A stretch of DNA of 11,518 bases from Flavobacterium psychrophilum (GTDB taxonomy: Bacteria; Bacteroidota; Bacteroidia; Flavobacteriales; Flavobacteriaceae), in contig CAMCTL010000115.1 of the NCBI GenBank assembly GCA_945878515.1, positions 1 to 11,518 of the forward strand, read 5' to 3'. Below the pieces are notes generated by a model. The model made no database searches, was not told the DNA's origin, and saw only the letters and a program-made list of their open reading frames with translations. The position numbers were made by a program, and so were the translations under genes. Every line of letters starts with the position of its first letter. Position 1 is the first letter of the stretch. Positions 6,745 through 11,518 of this stretch are shown here, piece by piece.

Positions 6745-9015
6745 TTAAAACTTTAAAGTAAGTCCAGCTAAAAAATTAATTCCTGCTTGAGGATAATAAC
6801 CTGCACCTTCTATTGTTTTTACAGCCGGCGGATTGCTGTAATCATCATCAAAAGTAAAAAAATAGCCATTGCTTGTATACTTCAAATCAAAAATATTATT
6901 GACCAAAACCGAGATTACTATGGATCTAAAAATAGATTTGCTTTTTATTTCATAAGTCAGATTCAAATCATTAACAAAATAACTTTCTAATCTTGAACTC
7001 TCCGCATCTATATTAGCCATAAATTGTTCTCCTACAAATTTGGAAAGTAATGAAATTTCAAACGCTTTTACAGGCATAAATGCCAAACGATTTCCAGCAA
7101 TAATATTTGGTGAGTATGCTATATTGGTGTTTCCTAAAAGTTGCAAAACACCGTCTCTTTTAAAATAAAATTCCTTGTTCTTATTTTGACTTACAGTGAC
7201 GTTCGGTTGTAAAATCCACTTTTTCGAAAGTTGAAATACCGCGTCCAATTCAATTCCAACTCTGTAGCTATCTCCGGCGTTTATTCTTATTGGCGCACCA
7301 ACATTATCCAAAGCTCCAGTTAAAACCAGTTGGTCTTTGTATCCCATGTAATACAAATTCGAATTGATTTTCATTTTCGATGTGCTAAATCTCCAACCCA
7401 ATTCAAAATCGTTTAACTTCTCAGGTTTTGGATTGCCGTTTTCATAATCGTTTCGGTTGGGTTCACGATTGGCTCTTGCATACGAAAAATACATTTTGTT
7501 TTTTGCATTAATATCATAGTTCAAACCCACTTTAGGATTGAAGAAATTAAAATTATCATTTACATTTCCAGCTTCTTCACTATCAGCTTTATAATGCACA
7601 TTTCGAAGTTGTAAATCCCCAAACAAACTAATTTTTTCAGTTAGCATATAATTGGCTTTCGCAAAAATATTTCCGTCTGCTTTTGTTGCTGTATTGTCAT
7701 AATATCGATCTCCCAATTCGCTTTGCGAAGCATATCTAGCCCAAATAACCTTCCCAAAATGGTCGCCGTGGTATTTATTCCAACCTCCGCCAAGAATCAA
7801 ATCCAGTTTTTTAGTTTTGTAATTGGCTGAAAAAGTTGTTCCATAAAAATCATTGTCCAACCATTTCTGACGAATTAAATCCGTTGAATTGACAACTGCA
7901 CCGTCAACATTTATTGGATTGAATCCTAAAAAAGAAAACGAAGATTCGTCACTAAAAAGTACATTTTGATGATACCAATCATCTACATATTCTTCGTAAA
8001 ATCCTTTGCCTTTGGTAGAATGAAAAGCCAAATTGGTGTTCCAATTTCCGTTTATTTTTTCATTCCAATGCAATTGATAATGATCCTGTTGATAATTGTC
8101 GGTTTGATTATCATAAAAACCTTCGAAGTTTCCTGCATCATCATACTTTGATCCAATAGAATTGAAGGTTCTATTAGTTGCTAAAGTAGCGGCGTCAATT
8201 CCGTTCCAAGATTGATAGGTATTCTCCGTTCCGCCGAAAATCAATGCTTTAATCAAGGTAGTTTTATCGACAAAAGTACCTTGCAAAAAATAGGATTTCA
8301 GATTGGAACTCGCCCGCTCAACATAACCATCAGATTTTAAATTGGACAAACGACCCGCGATTTCAAAATGGTTGTTCATTAAACCCGTGCTAAATTTTAC
8401 AGTGTTTTTCAAGGTGTTAAAACTACCAATGGAGTTGGCAATTTCGCCAGAAGCTTTTTCTGAATACGAATCGGTTAGCATATTCAAACTTGCACCAAAA
8501 GCACCCGCACCGTTGGTAGAAGTTCCCACGCCGCGCTGCAACTGAATACTTTCTAATGACGAAGCAAAGTCAGGCATATTCACCCAAAAAGTCCCATGAC
8601 TTTCAGAGTCGTTATAAGGAATTCCGTTGATGGTCACGTTTACACGGGTGGCATCGCTACCACGAACCCGAATTCCGGTGTAACCCACGCCATTTCCAGC
8701 ATCGGAAGTCGTTACAACCGATGGTAAAAAGTTCATCAAAATGGGAATGTCTTGACCTAAATTACGTTTGGCCAACTCTTCTTTACTCATGTTGGAAAAT
8801 GAAATTGGCGTTCTTGCTGTTACCCGAATCGCCGAAACCAGAATCTCATCAAGTTGATTGACCTTTGTTGAGTCTTGCTGTTTCACTTGTGATTGAGCGA
8901 AAAAAGAAAAAAGAAAAATGAGAATAGAAAAAAGAGAATAGAAAATAGAGAATAGACAGCTATCAATAGACAGCTGGGTCTTTGCGCCTTTGCGGCTAAA
9001 AAAAATAGTGTTCAT
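6745..9015 (-). CDS. TonB-dependent outer-membrane receptor under TPP riboswitch control, probable thiamin uptake
   Basis: This 756-aa protein (from the ATG at 9015) is a TonB-dependent outer-membrane transporter. Residues 1-~40 form a signal peptide with a long F/L/I/S-rich core ending FFAQSQ. A TonB-box-like LDEILVSA lies at about 55-62. The plug follows, with GIRVRGSDATRVNVTINGIP and QLQRGVGTSTNGAGAFGASLN. The rest is the beta barrel, ending in an aromatic residue (LTLKF). There is no CarboxypepD_reg-like N-terminal extension. The upstream TPP riboswitch points to thiamin or a thiamin phosphate as the substrate; riboswitch-controlled receptors of this kind are known in Bacteroidota. No inner-membrane transporter gene is present in the window. 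The ORF is open upstream to a TTG at 9045, but the ATG at 9015 is preferred. The signal peptide is encoded by simple repeats. Confidence 0.9.
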   Translation of the reverse strand: MNTIFFSRKGAKTQLSIDSCLFSIFYSLFSILIFLFSFFAQSQVKQQDSTKVNQLDEILVSAIRVTARTPISFSNMSKEELAKRNLGQDIPILMNFLPSVVTTSDAGNGVGYTGIRVRGSDATRVNVTINGIPYNDSESHGTFWVNMPDFASSLESIQLQRGVGTSTNGAGAFGASLNMLTDSYSEKASGEIANSIGSFNTLKNTVKFSTGLMNNHFEIAGRLSNLKSDGYVERASSNLKSYFLQGTFVDKTTLIKALIFGGTENTYQSWNGIDAATLATNRTFNSIGSKYDDAGNFEGFYDNQTDNYQQDHYQLHWNEKINGNWNTNLAFHSTKGKGFYEEYVDDWYHQNVLFSDESSFSFLGFNPINVDGAVVNSTDLIRQKWLDNDFYGTTFSANYKTKKLDLILGGGWNKYHGDHFGKVIWARYASQSELGDRYYDNTATKADGNIFAKANYMLTEKISLFGDLQLRNVHYKADSEEAGNVNDNFNFFNPKVGLNYDINAKNKMYFSYARANREPNRNDYENGNPKPEKLNDFELGWRFSTSKMKINSNLYYMGYKDQLVLTGALDNVGAPIRINAGDSYRVGIELDAVFQLSKKWILQPNVTVSQNKNKEFYFKRDGVLQLLGNTNIAYSPNIIAGNRLAFMPVKAFEISLLSKFVGEQFMANIDAESSRLESYFVNDLNLTYEIKSKSIFRSIVISVLVNNIFDLKYTSNGYFFTFDDDYSNPPAVKTIEGAGYYPQAGINFLAGLTLKF
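8920..8975 (-). repeat. 14-bp tandem repeat encoding the receptor signal peptide
   Basis: Four units with an exact 14-bp period start at 8920, 8934, 8948 and 8962. On the plus strand three begin GAGAATAGA and the fourth begins ATCAATAGA; the last two share AATAGACAGCT. A degenerate A/G-rich tail continues to about 8902. The array encodes the hydrophobic core of the signal peptide. Because 14 is not a multiple of 3, gain or loss of one unit would shift the reading frame. Confidence 0.85.
8976..8996 (-). repeat. CGCAAAGG/CGCAAAGA repeat inside the receptor N-terminus
   Basis: On the minus strand two near-identical octamers, CGCAAAGG and CGCAAAGA, lie side by side and encode part of SRKGAKTQ. 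This motif resembles a short interspersed repeat that I recall from intergenic regions of many bacterial genomes. Its presence inside a coding start suggests the leader was captured from a repeat element. Confidence 0.45.
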
Positions 9016-9051
9016 TCGTAATGGTTTTACGAATAAAAGGGGCAATTATTC
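9014..9051 (-). promoter_or_regulatory. Alternative hairpins overlapping the receptor start codon
   Basis: On the minus strand ATTCGTAA (9034-9027) pairs perfectly with TTACGAAT (9021-9014) around a 5-nt loop, and the A and U of the AUG (9015-9013) lie in this stem. Upstream, GAATAA (9051-9046) can pair with TTATTC (9036-9031), which uses some of the same bases, so the two hairpins exclude each other. This is a plausible translational expression platform for the riboswitch; the fold itself is inferred. Confidence 0.5.
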
Positions 9052-9084
9052 TTTTGTTAAAGTAATAAATGATTGGTTCAGATT

Positions 9085-9112
9085 TTCAGAATGACGTGCA
9101 CATCATCTTGAA
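9085..9112 (-). other. 28-nt imperfect hairpin between aptamer and start codon
   Basis: Twelve-base arms around a TGCA loop pair with two G-U wobbles and one mismatch. The hairpin begins about 7 nt after the aptamer's 3' end. No U tract follows, so it is not an intrinsic terminator. It may insulate the aptamer or take part in switching. Confidence 0.5.
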
Positions 9113-9116
9113 TCTA

Positions 9117-9205
9117 TTTTCCCTTGGCAGCATTACCTGCCCAGGTTCGTTGGGTATAATCTCAGCTGACATTCCATTTCTGGAATCTAGCACCCCTTTG
9201 AGACG
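9117..9205 (-). ncRNA. TPP riboswitch (THI element)
   Basis: The minus strand carries the conserved THI-box blocks in order: AAAGGGGTGC; a P3 hairpin ATTCCA-GAAA-TGGAAT; the core CAGCTGAGAT; TACCC; GAACCTG; GGTAATGC; and TGCCAAGGGA. These match the thiamin pyrophosphate aptamer. P5 can form as CCTG-GG-CAGG. It lies about 100 nt upstream of the receptor's ATG and should lower receptor expression when TPP is plentiful. No terminator hairpin with a U tract follows, so control is more likely at translation initiation than by termination. Confidence 0.95.
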
Positions 9206-9209
9206 GGGA

Positions 9210-9217
9210 CAAAGATA
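9210..9217 (-). promoter_or_regulatory. Promoter -7 element of the riboswitch-receptor transcript
   Basis: On the minus strand TATCTTTG matches the Bacteroidota -7 consensus TAnnTTTG exactly. Transcription would begin a few bases downstream, just before the aptamer. No clear -33 TTG is visible at the usual distance. Confidence 0.55.
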
Positions 9218-9232
9218 TATAATTTGTTTGAA

Positions 9233-9264
9233 GTTTCACGTTTAAAGTTTAAAGTTTGTGAAAC
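9233..9264. repeat. Inverted repeat after arfB
   Basis: GTTTCAC (9233-9239) and GTGAAAC (9258-9264) flank short direct repeats of TTTAAAG. It starts within a few bases of the arfB stop and could be a weak 3' hairpin. No T run follows on the minus strand, so a terminator role is doubtful. Confidence 0.35.
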
Positions 9265-9266
9265 AA

Positions 9267-9668
9267 CTAAAATTCAGGTTTCCGGCGCGATTGCTTAATA
9301 TCGGATAGGTTTTTTTTGTCTTTGATTCGTTTTCGAATAACCGACTTTGGAATTTTTGTAGCTTTCCTAATTTTTGGAACTACAAGTCCAGCTCTGATTA
9401 AATCCAAAAACCGTTTGATTACAATCGCTTTGTTTTTGAGTTGGCTTCTGTCTTCGTCACAATTCAAAATCAATATTTGCTCTATTGTTAAGCGACTGGC
9501 TAACTTATTTTCTAACAAAGCTTTCTCTTCTTCTGATAAGGCTTGAGAATTTTTTAAATCAAAAGACAATACCACTTTCGAAGAAACTTTATTCACGTAT
9601 TGACCGCCAGCACCACTGCTGCGCACCGCTTTAAACTGCAATTCGGACAAGATTTTTTCAGTTTCCAC
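9267..9668 (-). CDS. arfB: Alternative ribosome-rescue factor ArfB-like peptidyl-tRNA hydrolase
   Basis: This 133-aa protein belongs to the class I release-factor-like family that frees ribosomes stalled on messages lacking a stop codon by hydrolysing peptidyl-tRNA. The family signature is near the N-terminus: FKAVRSSGAGGQYVNKVSSKV, with the catalytic GGQ at residues 21-23. The C-terminus is a basic tail (KKNLSDIKQSRRKPEF) of the type that sits in the empty mRNA channel in known ArfB. The length is typical, and there is no codon-recognition domain, which separates it from RF1/RF2. The start is GTG at 9668, two bases after the TAA of the DUF4301 gene, so translational coupling is likely. An ATG start is not available without losing the conserved N-terminus. 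Confidence 0.92.
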   Translation of the reverse strand: METEKILSELQFKAVRSSGAGGQYVNKVSSKVVLSFDLKNSQALSEEEKALLENKLASRLTIEQILILNCDEDRSQLKNKAIVIKRFLDLIRAGLVVPKIRKATKIPKSVIRKRIKDKKNLSDIKQSRRKPEF

Positions 9669-9670
9669 AA

Positions 9671-11518
9671 TTATTGCGGTTGGTGTGGAGGTTTCAATAA
9701 ATCATTTACTGTCTTCACTGGATTGAAGGTGATAAGAGGAACTTCAACAAATACTGTGATCCAATTGGACATGGCACCATTCCACAAACCGGGCAATTCA
9801 TAACTTTTTACAGGTCTGCCTCCAAGATTTTTCTGTACAATAAAGCCACAAGTCGGATCAACGAATTGTCTTAAATCAAATTTTTCATGTTTGAAATTTC
9901 GTACGCCGCAAACCAAATCGACTGGATTGAAATGTGTGGCACTCGCAAGGATTTTAGCTTGTTTGGCATTTTCTAAATCTACTTGAGAAGATTCTACAAT
10001 CTGCAAAGTCGAATTCCCCTTAGCATCTCGAACCCAAAACGGGCCACCGCCAGGTTCGCCTTCGTTTTTTACCATACCACAAACACGAATTGGACGATCA
10101 AGAACACTCTTAAGATGGCTTATTTTATGTTCTAGAGTGTATTTCGAAAAGTTGTCTTGGAATTCAATGTTCAAATTGTCTTTTGCAAAAGTTGCAATTT
10201 CGTCTATATCAAGAGCACTACCATTTTCAATTTCATTCAAATAGTAAAAAACTCTTTGTTGCAATTCGATTAAAATTCCCGCCAACGCTTTCTTGTATAA
10301 AGCAATACTTTTGATCCTATTTTGCACCACATTGTCAATGTTTTTGATAAAAATAATATCGGCATCTCGATTGTTCAAGTTTTCTATTAAAGCTCCATGT
10401 CCTCCAGGTCTGAAAAATAGTCCGCCATTTATATCACGAAAAGGTTTGTTTCTCAAATCAACAGCAATGGTATCTGTACTTTTCCTTTGAAAGGAATAAC
10501 TAATATGAATAGCAGTCTCTTTTTCTTTTTCAACTTTAGGTTTAATTGCCTTTTCAATGTTTTCGAACATGGTTTTGTGCGATTCAGAAACCGTGAAGTG
10601 CAAATTTGAACTGCCGTTGGAACTAGAATAATCAGCACACTCATAAAGATGTTCTTCAAATGCTGTCGCAACATTAGAACTGTATCGGTGAAATGGAAGT
10701 ACACCTTTAGGTTTATTGGCAAAATCAAAAAAGTCAGAAGATAATAGAACTTTAATAAAGTAATAATTTTTATGTTCCCGTTCTAAAAGGTCGAATCCTG
10801 GAAATGATGATTTCAACTTTAAAAACACGGCATCGAAGAAAGGAAATTTATTCATCCCAACTATAAAAACAGCCAACTCATTATCTTTTTTTCTATTAAT
10901 ATATCCGTTTATACTTTCATTTTCTATATCAAAATCATTCAAGAATTCGTTCAAGAATTTAAACATTCTGCTTGCTGCTCCAGACGCGGGAACGAATTTC
11001 TCTAACATAAAATCAGCCTTATTGGCGTCAAAAAAATCGGATTTAATTTGAAAATCTTTCTCAGAAAATTTTAAAATTCCGTTTGAAACCGTTGCAGGCG
11101 CAACTAACATGGTTTTTGTAATTCCGTTTATAAAATTTTCTAATTGACTTTCAATATTCACTAGCGGAACTCCAAGTCCGACTATTTGTACGAAATCGAG
11201 CGAAGAAAACCCCATTTTTTTTGCCTTGGCCCAATCATTAAGAATGTTGACTGCTGCACTGAAGCGTAAATCTTGGTTACCAGAGATGGTAATAAATGGC
11301 TTATTGTTATCAGTTAGAGCTTGTTTAAAAGCTTCAAAAGTCTCCTCTCGATTAAATGGACTATCTCGCAAATCATCTTTTTCCCATGGCACATCAATAT
11401 CTGTAAGCAATACCAAATCGTAATGGTGACTCAAAGCGGCTTTATTAATCGCTGGGTTGCAGCTATTGTAATTCAATTCGGAGAAAACCTTGGTTACCAT
11501 TAAATTGGTATCACAAAA
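9671..11518 (-). CDS. NadR-like (AAA_28) kinase domain fused to DUF4301 protein, 5' end outside window
   Basis: The frame stays open to the right edge, six codons beyond the first internal ATG (11500; residue 1 below). The edge sequence FCDTNLMVTKVFSE and YDLVLLTDIDVPWEKDDLRD (27-46) are typical of the C-terminal half of NadR-like/AAA_28 nucleoside kinases, so the P-loop must lie outside. Residues ~96-609 are a full DUF4301 protein: APATVSNGI (134-142), FVPASGAASRMF (169-180), KPKGVLPFH (263-271), FRPGGHGALIENL (363-375), FIKNIDN (384-390), VKNEGEPGGGPFWV (477-490), LPGLWNGAMSNW (569-580) and FNPVKTVNDLLKPPH (592-606). The motif order resembles UDP-sugar pyrophosphorylases, so a nucleotidyltransferase role is inferred; DUF4301 function is unknown. 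An A8 tract and ATG (11215) mark the junction, so DUF4301 may also be translated separately. Confidence 0.85.
   Translation of the reverse strand, partial: FCDTNLMVTKVFSELNYNSCNPAINKAALSHHYDLVLLTDIDVPWEKDDLRDSPFNREETFEAFKQALTDNNKPFITISGNQDLRFSAAVNILNDWAKAKKMGFSSLDFVQIVGLGVPLVNIESQLENFINGITKTMLVAPATVSNGILKFSEKDFQIKSDFFDANKADFMLEKFVPASGAASRMFKFLNEFLNDFDIENESINGYINRKKDNELAVFIVGMNKFPFFDAVFLKLKSSFPGFDLLEREHKNYYFIKVLLSSDFFDFANKPKGVLPFHRYSSNVATAFEEHLYECADYSSSNGSSNLHFTVSESHKTMFENIEKAIKPKVEKEKETAIHISYSFQRKSTDTIAVDLRNKPFRDINGGLFFRPGGHGALIENLNNRDADIIFIKNIDNVVQNRIKSIALYKKALAGILIELQQRVFYYLNEIENGSALDIDEIATFAKDNLNIEFQDNFSKYTLEHKISHLKSVLDRPIRVCGMVKNEGEPGGGPFWVRDAKGNSTLQIVESSQVDLENAKQAKILASATHFNPVDLVCGVRNFKHEKFDLRQFVDPTCGFIVQKNLGGRPVKSYELPGLWNGAMSNWITVFVEVPLITFNPVKTVNDLLKPPHQPQ

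Noticed and set aside
9015..9045. TTG at 9045 as the receptor start, giving 766 residues
   Set aside because: The ATG at 9015 gives a more usual signal peptide; the ten added residues (PLLFVKPLR...) are encoded by the hairpin region, and TTG is a rarer start.
10453..10728. 91-codon minus-strand ORF inside the DUF4301 gene
   Set aside because: It is in another frame of a well-conserved protein, has no family features and no reason to be translated.

Overview
The window looks like a chromosomal segment from a Flavobacterium-like member of the Bacteroidota. It is AT-rich and has Bacteroidota-type promoter elements (TAnnTTTG at -7). It also carries a type IX secretion (T9SS) sorting domain and a TonB-dependent receptor under a thiamin pyrophosphate (TPP) riboswitch. 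All four protein genes lie on the minus strand, so transcription runs from the right edge towards position 1.

Right part (about 9267-11518): a CDS that enters from beyond the right edge joins the C-terminal half of a NadR-like (AAA_28) nucleoside-kinase domain to a complete DUF4301 protein. An A8 tract and an internal ATG sit exactly at the junction. Two bases after its stop comes arfB, a small GGQ-type ribosome-rescue hydrolase with a GTG start.

Middle (about 6703-9217): a promoter, a TPP riboswitch, a leader with mutually exclusive hairpins around the start codon, a TonB-dependent receptor (probably for thiamin uptake) and a strong intrinsic terminator. The receptor's signal peptide is encoded by a 14-bp tandem repeat beside a CGCAAAGG-type repeat, which makes it a candidate for slippage-driven variation.

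Left part (1-6702): one very large secreted protein of 1783 aa. It has a signal peptide, a choice-of-anchor A domain, five PKD-containing repeats of exactly 175 aa, an uncharacterised region with a possible carbohydrate-binding-like module, and a T9SS type A sorting domain. The gene lies between two diverged direct copies of a roughly 350-bp non-coding cassette. Each copy sits just upstream of a minus-strand promoter: one drives this gene, the other a gene beyond the left edge. This suggests a tandem family of surface-protein genes sharing an upstream region.

The riboswitch ties the receptor to thiamin salvage. Nothing visible ties the giant adhesin-like protein to that function. The most novel leads are the kinase-DUF4301 fusion, whose DUF4301 part carries motifs in the order seen in sugar-nucleotide pyrophosphorylases, and the repeated upstream cassette.
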